Assembly (NCBI GenBank): GCA_937952305.1
Contig: CALFZO010000159.1
Coordinates: forward strand, 19,735-83,734
DNA: 64,000 bases
DNA from: an uncultured Anaerolineales bacterium
GTDB taxonomy: Bacteria > Chloroflexota > Anaerolineae > Anaerolineales > UBA6663
Direction of reading: 5' to 3'
In this document: positions 1-7,712 of the stretch, in pieces
How the letters are laid out: each line of letters opens with the position of its first letter
Numbering within the stretch: the first letter of the stretch is position 1
Position numbers and translations under genes: made by a program
The notes under the pieces: model-generated
What the model was told of the DNA's origin: nothing
The model's database searches: none
The model's input: only the letters and a program-made list of their open reading frames with translations

Positions 1-198
1 GCCGTAGATTTCGGTGACCCGGCCGCGCGGGATGCCGCCGATGCCGATGGCCAGGTCCAGGGCCAGCGAGCCGGTCGAGATCGACTCGACGGCCAGGTGG
101 CCGGCCTCGCCCAGGCGCATCACGGCGCCGTCGCCGAACTGCTTTTTGATTTGTGCCAGGGCCGCGTCGAGGGCGCGCTCTTTGCCGCTGCTTGCCAT
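1..198 (-). CDS. recA: RecA recombinase, N-terminal 66 residues (partial)
   Basis: The minus-strand frame starts at ATG 198 and runs off the left edge. The visible protein begins MASSGKERALDAALAQIKKQ, then carries the conserved FGDGAVMRLG and SISTGSLALDLAIGIGGIPR stretches. It stops at GRVTEIYG, immediately before where the family's Walker A (PESSGKT) should come. A Shine-Dalgarno AAGGA lies 7 nt upstream of the ATG. RecA is the ATP-dependent strand-exchange protein of homologous recombination and SOS induction. The identity is clear although the ATPase core is outside the window. I saw no GAAC-N4-GTTC LexA box in the 150 bases upstream; an imperfect GCAGT-TT-ACTGC inverted repeat at 286-297 is the only palindrome-like element there. 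Confidence 0.95.
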   Translation of the reverse strand, partial: MASSGKERALDAALAQIKKQFGDGAVMRLGEAGHLAVESISTGSLALDLAIGIGGIPRGRVTEIYG

Positions 199-334
199 AC
201 CGTTTTCCTTGAGGTCCGGCTGGCCGCACCGCCTGGGGCGGGGCGCCAGGCCGTTGGTGCACAGGCCAGGCTGAAAAGGTGGGCGGCAGTTTACTGCACC
301 GAGGTGAGAAACGCAAGTGAAAAACCGGCTTTCA

Positions 335-343
335 TGCTATAAC
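335..343 (+). promoter_or_regulatory. Extended -10 promoter (TGC-TATAAC) of the GNAT gene
   Basis: TG at 335-336, one base, then TATAAC at 338-343. The GTG start of the next gene lies 7 nt after the box, at the position where transcription should begin, and no Shine-Dalgarno precedes it. This predicts a leaderless mRNA. No convincing -35 hexamer is visible, as expected for an extended -10 promoter. Confidence 0.55.
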
Positions 344-350
344 CGGGCCC

Positions 351-1205
351 GTGACTGCCTCCGGAATGCTCGTGGCCCGGCCGGCGCAGCCGGACGACCG
401 TAACGCCCTCCAGACGCTGACGCGCTACGAGACGCGCGTGCATGCCCACCTGGATTGGAAGCCCGTGGAGGACTGGCTCGGCGATCAGCCCTTCTGGGTG
501 GCCGAGCGCGGGCGGCGCCTGGTGGCGGCCCTGGCCTGTCCGCCGGACCTGCCGGATACGGCCTGGATCCGCCTGTTGGTGGTGGCGGACGGCCTCGACG
601 CTGACGCGGCCTGGTCCGTGCTGTGGCCGCCGGCGCGGGACGGCCTGGCGCAGCAAGGGCTGCAGATGGTGGCCGGGTTGAGCCTGGACGCCTGGACCAG
701 CCCGCTGTATGAGGCCGGCGGCCTGACGCGCACCCATGACGTGGTCGTGTTGAGCCGGCTGCCGGGGCCGTCGCTGCCGGCGGCGAGCCCCGGCGGCGCG
801 CGGATCCGCCCGGCCCGCACGGCCGACCGGTCCGCTATTGCGGCCGTGGACATCGCCGCCTTCGCGGCGCCGTGGCAGCTTTCGGTGGGGATGATCCGGC
901 TGGCGCTGGGCCAGGCCGACTATGTGAGCGTGGCTGAACGCGATGGCCAGGTGATCGGCTACCAGTTGACCACGCCCAGCCGCAACGGCGCGCACCTGGC
1001 CCGGCTGGCCGTCCTGCCCGGTGAGCACGGCGCCGGCCTGGGCACGGCCCTGGTGGCCGACCTGATCGACCACTACGAGCGGGCCGGCGGACGTGAGATC
1101 ACGGTCAACACCCAGCACGACAATCAGGCCTCGTTGGCCGTTTATCGCCGGCTTGGTTTTGTGCTGACGGGGACTCGTTTTCCCGTTTACCAGCTGGCTC
1201 TATGA
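351..1205 (+). CDS. GNAT-family N-acetyltransferase, probably tandem-domain
   Basis: 284 residues. The C-terminal half (about 148-284) is a typical GNAT fold: IRPARTADRSAIAAVD opens it, motif A reads LAVLPGEHGAGLGTALVADL with the acetyl-CoA pyrophosphate loop EHGAGLG, and motif B is DNQASLAVYRRLGF. The N-terminal half has the length and opening of a second, degenerate GNAT domain (VARPAQPDDRNAL) but no clear CoA loop. Substrate unknown. GTG 351 is chosen because it sits 7 nt after an extended -10 box; ATG 366 is the alternative. The stop overlaps a possible -10 of the next gene. Confidence 0.8.
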   Translation: MTASGMLVARPAQPDDRNALQTLTRYETRVHAHLDWKPVEDWLGDQPFWVAERGRRLVAALACPPDLPDTAWIRLLVVADGLDADAAWSVLWPPARDGLAQQGLQMVAGLSLDAWTSPLYEAGGLTRTHDVVVLSRLPGPSLPAASPGGARIRPARTADRSAIAAVDIAAFAAPWQLSVGMIRLALGQADYVSVAERDGQVIGYQLTTPSRNGAHLARLAVLPGEHGAGLGTALVADLIDHYERAGGREITVNTQHDNQASLAVYRRLGFVLTGTRFPVYQLAL

Positions 1206-1206
1206 T
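1201..1206 (+). promoter_or_regulatory. Possible -10 box (TATGAT) for the V4R gene
   Basis: TATGAT overlaps the stop codon of the GNAT gene. It would give a leader of about 155 nt before the V4R start. There is no TG extension and no good -35, so the call is weak. Confidence 0.3.
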
Positions 1207-1241
1207 AAGATAGTCGCTGAGCGATGAGCGTCATGCTTGCC

Positions 1242-1323
1242 CCGTCCATTAGCTCGGGATGGACGGCTAACGCGGGTTTAGCTTCCAGGTAGCGCCGTCC
1301 CGTCCAATGCCTTCCGATGGACG
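1242..1323 (+). promoter_or_regulatory. Leader with four mutually complementary segments (attenuator-like)
   Basis: CCGTCCAT (1242-1249) pairs perfectly with ATGGACGG (1259-1266) around a 9-nt loop. CGTCCA (1301-1306) pairs with TGGACG (1318-1323). Because all four arms share the same core, segments 2 and 3 or 1 and 4 can pair instead, giving two exclusive folds. The element lies just upstream of the V4R gene. It has no T-tract, so it is not a plain terminator, and it does not match a riboswitch class I know. Confidence 0.4.
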
Positions 1324-1369
1324 CGGCACGAGCCGCCCCAACGACCTGACCTCGGCTGAGGAATCGACA

Positions 1370-1984
1370 GTGAGCGTCAATCACGGCCGGGCTTTGCCCA
1401 ACGCCCGCATGCGGCGATTGCTGCTGGCCATCCAAGACGTGATGGGGCGCGGCGGACTGATGACGGTCTTGCGTCAGGCCCGGCTGCACCGCTTCACCAC
1501 CAATCTGCCGCTGCACAACCAGGAATTGCGCATCCAGGCCGCCGAGTATGCCGGGCTGCTGAATGCCATCGAGGTGTACTACGGGCGCGGGGCGCGCGGC
1601 ACGCTGATCCGCGTCGGCCGCGCCGCCTTTCGCCAGTTGCTGGCCAACGAGCGCCTGACGGCCCTCAGCCTGCGGGCCGGCTTCGCCCTGGCCTCGCGCG
1701 AGCGGCGCAGCCTGGCCGTGCTGCGCTGGCTGGCGCAGACCATCGCGCAGCCGCAAGGGCGCGTGGAGGTCCACGCCGACGGCCGCGGCCTGGCAGTTTT
1801 GGATTACGAAGGGGACGGCATCTTTGGCCGCCAGCGGGAGGCGCCGGCCTGCTGGGTGACGGTGGGCAAACTGCAGGAAGCGCTGCGCTGGGCCACCGGC
1901 CGCGACTTTGACGTCGTCGAGACGGAGTGCCGGGGCTGCGGCGCGTCGGCCTGCCGTTTTGAGATCAACTCCATCGAGGACTGA
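1370..1984 (+). CDS. V4R (4-vinyl reductase) domain protein
   Basis: 204 residues from GTG 1370, chosen because TGAGGA lies just upstream at good spacing; an ATG at 1307 would extend the frame by 21 residues but has no ribosome site. The protein has an N-terminal helical part (MRRLLLAIQDVMGRGGL) and a V4R domain with YYGRGARGTLIRVGRAAF and the C-terminal cysteine motif ECRGCGASACRFEI. V4R domains bind small hydrophobic ligands or metal through these cysteines and occur in bacteriochlorophyll enzymes, XylR-like regulators and stand-alone sensors. No DNA-binding domain is visible, so this is a stand-alone member of unknown ligand. Confidence 0.8.
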   Translation: MSVNHGRALPNARMRRLLLAIQDVMGRGGLMTVLRQARLHRFTTNLPLHNQELRIQAAEYAGLLNAIEVYYGRGARGTLIRVGRAAFRQLLANERLTALSLRAGFALASRERRSLAVLRWLAQTIAQPQGRVEVHADGRGLAVLDYEGDGIFGRQREAPACWVTVGKLQEALRWATGRDFDVVETECRGCGASACRFEINSIED

Positions 1985-2041
1985 CCTCCGCCGGCCTGAT
2001 CCGGGTGGGCCAAGCCCGCACCGCTTCTGCGAAGAAAAGCA

Positions 2042-2084
2042 ACGGCCCGCCCGGCCGAAAGCGCCCGGCGGGCCGTCTTTTATT
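2042..2084 (+). terminator. Intrinsic terminator after the V4R gene
   Basis: ACGGCCCGCC (2042-2051) pairs perfectly with GGCGGGCCGT (2067-2076), followed by TCTTTTATTT. It lies between the V4R stop and the convergent gene end at 2099 and terminates the plus strand. Confidence 0.85.
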
Positions 2085-2098
2085 TAACCGCGGCGGCC

Positions 2099-2977
2099 TT
2101 ACGGGGCCTTGATGGCGGTGGCAAACTCGCCGCGCCCGACCGTGGCGGACACGTTGACCTTGCCGGCCGCGCCCGGCACCACATAGACGATCACGGCTTG
2201 CGCCAAGGTCACCACCTTCTTGGTGCGCGGGTCGATGGCGCTGACCGCGCCCTTGGCGTACCAGGCGTAGCCCTGGCTGGCCGGATAGGCCACGTAGGTG
2301 AAATCGGCCAGGGCCGGGAAGGTGGCCTTGGCCAACTCCAGGGCCGCGTTCGCGTCCGCCGGGGCGGCGGCGGTGACGATGAGCGAGTACACGCCCAGGC
2401 TCGACGCCTGGACGTCGACGTTCACATCGCCCGAGATGGTGCCAGAGCCGTAGCTGAGCGAGGCGGCCCCGTAGCTGAGAGTCGCGCCGTAAGTCTTAAG
2501 GGCCAGCTTGGCGGTGGCGCTCTGGGCGGCGCTGCCGTTGGGCGTCTGGCTGAGCGACCGCGACACGGTGCCGGATAACCCGCCGGCCTTCTTGACTGTG
2601 ACGGACACGCCCAGCACCGTGTCAGCGTAGGCCTGGATGGCGGCGGCGGCATCCCCGGCCGCGATCGTGGCCGGAGCCGTGACATTGGCGACGAGCGCCG
2701 TGCTCGTGGCCTTCAGCGCGGTGGCCGTGCCGGCGACCTGCGTCGCCGCGGCCGCGGCCGTGAGCTTGAGGGCGGTAGCGGTGGCCGCCACGCGCGTCGT
2801 GCCGGCGGCGGTGGTGGCTTTGAGCGCTGTGGCGGTGCTGGCCAGGTCGGCCCGGGCCGTGCGCGTGGCGCGTTGATCCAGCCCGGCACTGGCCGTGGAC
2901 GAGTCGGCGGCCGCGATCAGCAGCAGTGCGAGCACGCTGACAACGCCGGCGGAAAGCAGCAGACGGGTGCGGGTCAT
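2099..2977 (-). CDS. Secreted protein with TATALKAT-type Ala/Thr repeats, unknown function
   Basis: 292 residues with GAGGAGG before the ATG. A signal peptide covers about residues 1-31 (RTRLLLSAGVVSVLALLLIA core, cleavage near ASAG). Residues 32-105 are an Ala/Thr-rich region repeating a unit like TATALKAT/TAAA several times, predicted helical and possibly coiled-coil. The C-terminal half (about 110-292) is richer in Gly, Ser and Val and probably beta, including TLSYGAASLSYGSGTISGDV. I do not recognise a family. It stands alone, convergent with the V4R gene and divergent from the hydrolase at 3128. Confidence 0.6.
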   Translation of the reverse strand: MTRTRLLLSAGVVSVLALLLIAAADSSTASAGLDQRATRTARADLASTATALKATTAAGTTRVAATATALKLTAAAAATQVAGTATALKATSTALVANVTAPATIAAGDAAAAIQAYADTVLGVSVTVKKAGGLSGTVSRSLSQTPNGSAAQSATAKLALKTYGATLSYGAASLSYGSGTISGDVNVDVQASSLGVYSLIVTAAAPADANAALELAKATFPALADFTYVAYPASQGYAWYAKGAVSAIDPRTKKVVTLAQAVIVYVVPGAAGKVNVSATVGRGEFATAIKAP

Positions 2978-3099
2978 CGAGCCTCCTCTGGCCGTGAAAG
3001 CGGGCTGCAGTGACTAACGGGGTTGGGGCAGCGCCGTTACGCCCGCGTCCATTATCAGCGCCGGCCAGGATGGACGCGGTGTGTTTTGGTTTGGGGCGT

Positions 3100-3105
3100 A
3101 TAATC
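3100..3105 (+). promoter_or_regulatory. -10 box (TATAAT) of the alpha/beta hydrolase gene
   Basis: TATAATCGCGGGCG lies 22 nt before ATG 3128, and GGAGGG (3116-3121) acts as the ribosome site in the short leader. The same TATAATCGC sequence recurs at 25424 and 63967. Confidence 0.6.
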
Positions 3106-3127
3106 GCGGGCGTCGGAGGGACACGCA

Positions 3128-3970
3128 ATGTTGAGACACGATAAGCAATTGGCGGCGCGCGATGGCGTGGCGCTGGCGACGTATCGCTGGGAGCCGACCG
3201 GGACGCCGCGCGCCGTGGTCGTTCTGACGCACGGCCACGGCGAATACGCCACGAAGTACACGCACGTGGCCGAGGCCTTCACCGGCGCGGGTGTGGCCGT
3301 GCAAGCGTACGACGTGCGCGGTCACGGCCGTTCCGGCGGACCGCGCGGCCACGCCCCGCGTTACGAAGCGCTGCTGAGCGATCTGCAGCGCGTCCATGAG
3401 CTGGCGGCCGAGGCCTTTCCGGGCGCGCCGCTGTTCCTCTACGGCCACAGCCTGGGCGGGCAGATCACGCTCAATTACGCCGTCCAGCGTCAGCCGGCCG
3501 CGCGCGGCGTGATCGTCAGCGCGCCGTGGCTGCGCCTCATCTACGCGCCGCCGCCCGCGCGTATGACCCTGGCCCGCGCCATGGCCAGCCTCTGGCCGAG
3601 CTTCTCCCAGGACACCGGCCTGGAGGCGGCCGTGCCGATGACGCACGACGAAGCCCTGCTGGCCGCCTACCCGGACCAGCAGCTGCGGCACAGCCGGATG
3701 ACGGCGCGGCTGGGCATGGACGCGCTGGCCTCGGGCGAAGCCTTGCTTCAGCGCGCCGGCGAACTGCGCCTGCCGCTGCTGATCATGCATGGCGGCGCCG
3801 ACGGCGTCTTCGCCCCCGCGACGTCGCGGGCGTTTTTCGACGGCGTCAACGTCGCCGACAAGACCTTGCGGGAATATCCCGGCCTGTATCACGAGATCCA
3901 CAACGAGATCGGGCGTGAGCAGGTCCTGCAAGATGTCCTGGCCTGGCTGGCGGAACGCCTGCCGCGCTGA
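3128..3970 (+). CDS. Alpha/beta hydrolase, monoacylglycerol-lipase-like
   Basis: 280 residues, the usual length for this family. Serine hydrolase of the Hydrolase_4 type. The oxyanion region is LTHGHGEYATKY, the DVRGHGRSGG motif follows, and the nucleophile elbow is YGHSLGGQ. The acid is in HGGADGVF and the catalytic His in YHEIHNE. Probably hydrolyses glycerides or lysophospholipids in the cytoplasm. GGAGGG precedes the ATG. The next gene starts 15 nt after its stop, so the two are probably cotranscribed. Confidence 0.85.
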   Translation: MLRHDKQLAARDGVALATYRWEPTGTPRAVVVLTHGHGEYATKYTHVAEAFTGAGVAVQAYDVRGHGRSGGPRGHAPRYEALLSDLQRVHELAAEAFPGAPLFLYGHSLGGQITLNYAVQRQPAARGVIVSAPWLRLIYAPPPARMTLARAMASLWPSFSQDTGLEAAVPMTHDEALLAAYPDQQLRHSRMTARLGMDALASGEALLQRAGELRLPLLIMHGGADGVFAPATSRAFFDGVNVADKTLREYPGLYHEIHNEIGREQVLQDVLAWLAERLPR

Positions 3971-3985
3971 ACCGCGCGGTCGGGC

Positions 3986-5041
3986 GTGATCACGGTCTTC
4001 GGCGCCACCGGCTTCACCGGCCGCCGCGTGGCCCAGGCTCTGGAGGCGCGTCAGCTGCCCTTCCGCCTGGCCGGGCGCTCCCGCGACCGGTTGGCCGCGC
4101 TGGCCGCGCAGCTTGCGACTCGGCCCGAGATCGTGCTGGCCGAGGCGCACGCGCCCGAGGCTCTGCCGGCGCCCGCCGGACCACATCTCCTCATCAATTG
4201 CGCCGGCCCGTTCACCGACCTGGGCGAACCTGTCGTCCGGCTGGCGGCGCTGCGCGGCTGGCACTATCTCGACCTGAGCAATGAGTTGGGCTTCGTCTAC
4301 AGCCTGGGCCAGTATGCGGCGCTGGCGCGCCAGACCGGCGCTGCCGTGGTGCCGGCCTGCGCCTTTGAGGTGGCGCTGGCTGATTGTCTGATCCGCCAGC
4401 AGGCCGCGGAGTGGCCCGGCCCGCTCGACGCCGTCGACGTGGTCTACGCCTGGCCGGCGCGCACGATGAGCTACGGCACGCGCCTGTCCGGACTGCGCGC
4501 GTATGCGGCCGGCTGGGTGGCGTATCAGGAAGGACGTTGGCGGCGGCAGGCGCCGGCGGCGCGCGTGTTCTGCGGACAGTTGGGCGGGCTGCCGTTCCAG
4601 GCGATCACGTTCCCGAGCGCGGAGGTGGTCACGGTCCCGGCGCACACGCCGGCCCGGTCAGTGGCCGCCTGGCTGGCCGTGTCCGCGCGCTGGGCGCGCG
4701 CGGTGGCGACGGTGCTGCCGCTGGTGAGCGGGCTGCTGCGCACGCCGGTGGGGCGGCTGGTGGCGTTCTCGTTCCGTCACCTGGCGCCGCCGCCGCAGCC
4801 GACCGGCCAGGATCGTTTTGCGATCCAGGTGCAACTGCGCCGCGCCGCTGAAACGCGGCGGTGGACGCTGCGCGGCGTCGACCCGTACGGCCTCTCGGCC
4901 CAGATCGTGGCGTACGCGGCCGAGGCGCTGCTGACGTCCGGCGCCCGGCCGGGCGGCGTGTTCGCGCCGGCGTCTGTTTTGGACCCGGAGCGTTTCTTAA
5001 CGTGGGCGCAAGCGCAGGGGGTTACGCTCCAGCCGGACTAA
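3986..5041 (+). CDS. Saccharopine-dehydrogenase-like NAD(P)-binding protein
   Basis: 351 residues from GTG 3986. The N-terminus is a Rossmann fold with VFGATGFTGRRVAQAL, and AGRSRDRL follows the second strand as in trans-acting enoyl reductases. INCAGPFTDLG and a DLSNELGF segment match the saccharopine-dehydrogenase/trans-enoyl-reductase family. The C-terminal part is less conserved. Substrate unknown; the family includes lipid-modifying enoyl reductases, which would fit the neighbouring lipase-like gene. Its 3' end overlaps the convergent DUF554 gene by 20 bases. Confidence 0.75.
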   Translation: MITVFGATGFTGRRVAQALEARQLPFRLAGRSRDRLAALAAQLATRPEIVLAEAHAPEALPAPAGPHLLINCAGPFTDLGEPVVRLAALRGWHYLDLSNELGFVYSLGQYAALARQTGAAVVPACAFEVALADCLIRQQAAEWPGPLDAVDVVYAWPARTMSYGTRLSGLRAYAAGWVAYQEGRWRRQAPAARVFCGQLGGLPFQAITFPSAEVVTVPAHTPARSVAAWLAVSARWARAVATVLPLVSGLLRTPVGRLVAFSFRHLAPPPQPTGQDRFAIQVQLRRAAETRRWTLRGVDPYGLSAQIVAYAAEALLTSGARPGGVFAPASVLDPERFLTWAQAQGVTLQPD

Positions 5042-5750
5042 GCGGCAAGCCGAGGGCGGCCAAGAGCGCGATGATGAGCGGCGCGATGACCAGCGCCGGC
5101 AAGTAGTTCGCCACCCGGATCGGCTTCAACTCCAGCAGCGCGCCGACGCCGATGCCCATGATCAGCAGGCCGCCGGCGGCCGTCATCTCCGTGATCATGG
5201 GCTCGGTCAGAAAGGTCTGGGCCTGCGCCGCCAGCAGGCTCAGCGCGCCCTGATACAAGAGCACCACCGCTGCCGAGAACACCACGCCGATCCCCATCGA
5301 GGCCGCGAAGGCCAGCGCCGCGAAGCCGTCCAGCACCGATTTGATGGCCAGCAGTTGGTAGTTGCCGGTCAGCCCGTCCTGGATCGAGCCCAGGATCGTC
5401 ATCGGGCCGACGCAGAACACCAGGCTGGCCGAGACGAAGCCCTTGATGAAGCGCGCCGTCCCCTCGGCGGTGGCGCTGCGCGCGAAGCGCGCCTCCAGCC
5501 AGGCGCCCAGGCGCTGGAGCGCGGCCTCGATGCCCCACCATTCGCCCAACAGCCCGCCGACCAGGACGCTGCCGAGCGTGATCAACGCGTTCTGCGTCTG
5601 GAACGCCATCTGCAGGCCGATGGCGATGGTGAACAGGCCGAGGCCGTTGAGGACGGTCTCGCGGATGCGCGGTGAGAAACGTTCGCCGAAGAGCGTGCCG
5701 AGCCCGCCGCCGACGAGGACCGCCAGGACATTGAGGAGAGTGCCAACCAT
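5022..5750 (-). CDS. DUF554 family membrane protein
   Basis: 242 residues starting MVGTLLNVLAVLVGGGLGTL, the hallmark N-terminus of DUF554 (YdfK-like) proteins. ATG 5750 is preferred because AAGGG lies upstream and family members begin there; the open frame extends further without homology. About seven hydrophobic helices, with small-residue motifs such as LGSVLVGGLLGEWW. Function unknown; proposed to be a transporter. Transcribed divergently from the ComEA-like gene through a shared AT-rich box. Confidence 0.85.
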   Translation of the reverse strand: MVGTLLNVLAVLVGGGLGTLFGERFSPRIRETVLNGLGLFTIAIGLQMAFQTQNALITLGSVLVGGLLGEWWGIEAALQRLGAWLEARFARSATAEGTARFIKGFVSASLVFCVGPMTILGSIQDGLTGNYQLLAIKSVLDGFAALAFAASMGIGVVFSAAVVLLYQGALSLLAAQAQTFLTEPMITEMTAAGGLLIMGIGVGALLELKPIRVANYLPALVIAPLIIALLAALGLPLSPAGA

Positions 5751-5781
5751 ATTGCCCTTGAATGAAAGTGGGTCGGCGCTG

Positions 5782-5789
5782 ATTATAAA
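5782..5789. promoter_or_regulatory. Overlapping divergent -10 boxes (DUF554 / ComEA)
   Basis: The sequence ATTATAAA reads TATAAA on the plus strand (5784-5789, towards ATG 5812) and TATAAT on the minus strand (5782-5787, towards ATG 5750). The two promoters share bases, so polymerase should serve only one at a time. Confidence 0.5.
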
Positions 5790-5811
5790 CCCTGCATACC
5801 GGGGGGTAACA

Positions 5812-6456
5812 ATGGAAAGCAACCGCAAATTTCTGTACGGAATCCTATATGGCATGTTGTTGGCGCTGACGGCCACCGGCGTCCTGCTGGTGGTGGCGCG
5901 CCGCCCGCCGGGCCGTCCGGTGCAGCTGGCCGAGGCGCCCACGCCGGTGCCGGCGCGCGTCTATGTGCTCGGCGCGGTCGCGCGTCCGGGCGTCTACCCG
6001 CTGCCGCGCAACAGCATCGTGGAGCAGGCCCTGGCCGCGGCTGGCGGCGCGCTGCCGCTGGCTGACTTGAGCGCGCTCAACCTGGCGCAGGTGCTGCAGG
6101 ACGGGGATCGGGTGGAGGTGCTGGCGATCCCGCCGACGCGCACACCCGCGCCCCCCACGCGCACGCCAGCCCCGACCGTGACCGTGGGACCGGGCACGCC
6201 TTCGCCGACGCCGCTGCCCGAGCCCACCGCCACCGAGTCGGCCGCGCCTTCCGCCACCGGCGCCAAGCTCAATTTGAACACGGCGTCGGCCGCGGAGCTG
6301 GAGCAGCTGCCGCGGATCGGCCCGGCCACGGCTCAGCGCATCCTCGAATACCGCGCCACGCACGGCCCCTTCTTGCAGCTCACCGACCTGATGAACGTTA
6401 AGGGCATCGGCCCAAGCACGTTCGAGCAGATCAAAGACCTACTCACGCTCGACTAA
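5812..6456 (+). CDS. ComEA-like competence protein (SLBB + helix-hairpin-helix)
   Basis: 214 residues. One N-terminal membrane helix (about 8-28), then an SLBB domain (VYVLGAVARPGVYPLP). A Thr/Pro linker carrying TRTPAP follows, and then the C-terminal ComEA helix-hairpin-helix pair: LNLNTASAAELEQLPRIGPA followed by GIGPSTFEQIKDLL. ComEA is the membrane-anchored receptor that binds incoming DNA during transformation. ATG 5812 follows GGGGGG; a longer in-frame reading upstream covers the divergent promoter and is rejected. No ComEC or other competence gene is in the window. Confidence 0.88.
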   Translation: MESNRKFLYGILYGMLLALTATGVLLVVARRPPGRPVQLAEAPTPVPARVYVLGAVARPGVYPLPRNSIVEQALAAAGGALPLADLSALNLAQVLQDGDRVEVLAIPPTRTPAPPTRTPAPTVTVGPGTPSPTPLPEPTATESAAPSATGAKLNLNTASAAELEQLPRIGPATAQRILEYRATHGPFLQLTDLMNVKGIGPSTFEQIKDLLTLD

Positions 6457-6601
6457 GCGCAGGCTGCCTTGGGGCTCTGCCCCGGCCAGGCGTCCCGCTC
6501 ACCTGAGCCCTGCGCCAAGGGTGCGGGTCCGGCGCCAGAATCCAGCCGCCAACAGCCAACTCACCTGAACACGGCGCTGGATTTGGCTTTCGGCCAACCT
6601 C

Positions 6602-6610
6602 TGGTAAATT
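6602..6610 (+). promoter_or_regulatory. Extended -10 (TGG-TAAATT) 7 nt before the SnoaL-like gene
   Basis: TG 6602-6603, then TAAATT at 6605-6610, then 7 nt to ATG 6618. An AAGGA lies within those 7 nt but too close to the ATG to work well. The layout matches the other leaderless starts of this window. Confidence 0.4.
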
Positions 6611-6617
6611 AAGGACC

Positions 6618-7028
6618 ATGTCCATCCACGCCAACAAGCGGCTGTGGCAGAAGCACGTGCTGGCCGAGAATCGGCGCTCGCTTGAAGGCCTGTTGGCGAC
6701 CCTGTCGGCCGAGCCGGTTTACGAGGTCATGGCCACCGGCGAGAAGCACGTCGGGCCGGAAGCCGTGGCCGCTTTCTATACCGGCCTGTTCGCGGCCATG
6801 CCGGACGTCACCTTCGATTTGGTCAACGTCTACATCGGCGAGAACGGCGTCGTGGAAGAGTCCGTGCTGGTGGGCACGCACACCGGCTCGCTCTTCGGGT
6901 TGGCGGCCACCGGCCGGCCGGTGCGTCTGCCGCTCACGATCGTGTTCCCGATTGAGTCCGGCCAGATCCTGGGCGAACGTCTATACTTCGACCTAGACAG
7001 CCTGCACCGCCAGCTCGGTTTGCGCTGA
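6618..7028 (+). CDS. SnoaL-like / NTF2-fold protein
   Basis: 136 residues, typical of the SnoaL-like polyketide-cyclase/ester-cyclase group: an N-terminal helix, then the cone-shaped NTF2 fold. Family-typical stretches are AAFYTGLFAAMPDVTFDLVN and the TGRPVRLPLTIVFPIESGQI segment. Such proteins are small-molecule isomerases, hydrolases or binding proteins; the ligand cannot be told. The next gene begins 7 nt downstream and is probably cotranscribed. Confidence 0.75.
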   Translation: MSIHANKRLWQKHVLAENRRSLEGLLATLSAEPVYEVMATGEKHVGPEAVAAFYTGLFAAMPDVTFDLVNVYIGENGVVEESVLVGTHTGSLFGLAATGRPVRLPLTIVFPIESGQILGERLYFDLDSLHRQLGLR

Positions 7029-7035
7029 GGCCATC

Positions 7036-7689
7036 ATGGAAGCCCGTTATCATCGTCAGATGCTGGAACGCGCCCTGCAGGGCCGGGTCTCCGCGCGCGC
7101 CCTGCAAACCATCATCCGCGCCAACCTCGGCCAGGATGATCTGGCCGGCCTGTTCCGGCCCGAGTTCCATTTCGACAACAGCCTGTTCGAACAGTCGCTG
7201 GCCTACCTGGAGACGTGCCGGCGGGCCGCCGCCCTGGCCGCCGACCCGGCCGAAGCTTGGGCCGCCTTCGGCCGCCTCACCCACGGCGCCCAGGACTTCT
7301 ACGCCCACTCCAATTTCATCCGCCTGTGGGCAGATCAGCAGACGTTGATCCCGGGCGAGTCCGACCGGGAGCGCGCCAAGCTGCCGCCGCCGGCCAAGAT
7401 GAACGGTCTGGACCCGAAACTGCTCAAGCATCCGCGGCTGCGCTCCGGGCGCGTCTATTGGCCGACCGAGGCGCTCTGGGCGGTGCCGGTGCTGCGCCCG
7501 TTGGTGAAGGCGCTCGTGCCCAAAGACGCGCACGCCTGGATGAACCTGGATAGCCCGGCCAGCGGCCCGCTGTTCGCCTACGCCCTGGAGGCTGCCGGGC
7601 AGCGTACCGTGGCCGAGTTCGACTGGACGCTGGCCGCTATCGGCGAGGCGCAGGGCGAGGCCGGACGGCGCCGGTTCATAGACCAATAA
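7036..7689 (+). CDS. HET-C / zinc-phospholipase-C-like protein
   Basis: 217 residues. The central HGAQDFYAHSNFIRLWADQQ resembles the H-x2-QDFYAHSN signature of HET-C and zinc-dependent phospholipase C-like proteins, where the His and Asp bind metal. The N-terminal part (MEARYHRQMLERAL) is helical. There is no signal peptide, unlike classical secreted phospholipases. Function unproven; a metal-dependent lipid or phosphoester hydrolase is possible. It sits in a plus-strand run with the SnoaL-like and MaoC genes. Confidence 0.6.
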   Translation: MEARYHRQMLERALQGRVSARALQTIIRANLGQDDLAGLFRPEFHFDNSLFEQSLAYLETCRRAAALAADPAEAWAAFGRLTHGAQDFYAHSNFIRLWADQQTLIPGESDRERAKLPPPAKMNGLDPKLLKHPRLRSGRVYWPTEALWAVPVLRPLVKALVPKDAHAWMNLDSPASGPLFAYALEAAGQRTVAEFDWTLAAIGEAQGEAGRRRFIDQ

Positions 7690-7712
7690 CGCAGACCTAC
7701 AAGGAGACGAGG

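Noticed and set aside
199..350. LexA/SOS operator for recA
   Set aside because: No GAAC-N4-GTTC-type box; the GCAGT-TT-ACTGC element at 286-297 is too short and unlike a known LexA site.
1206..1369. GEMM (c-di-GMP) riboswitch before the V4R gene
   Set aside because: Some fragments look similar, but the conserved GEMM core and tetraloop positions are absent; kept only as an unnamed structured leader.
5754..5942. N-terminal extension of the DUF554 protein
   Set aside because: Family members start at MVGTLLN; the extension would run antisense through the ComEA start and the shared promoter.
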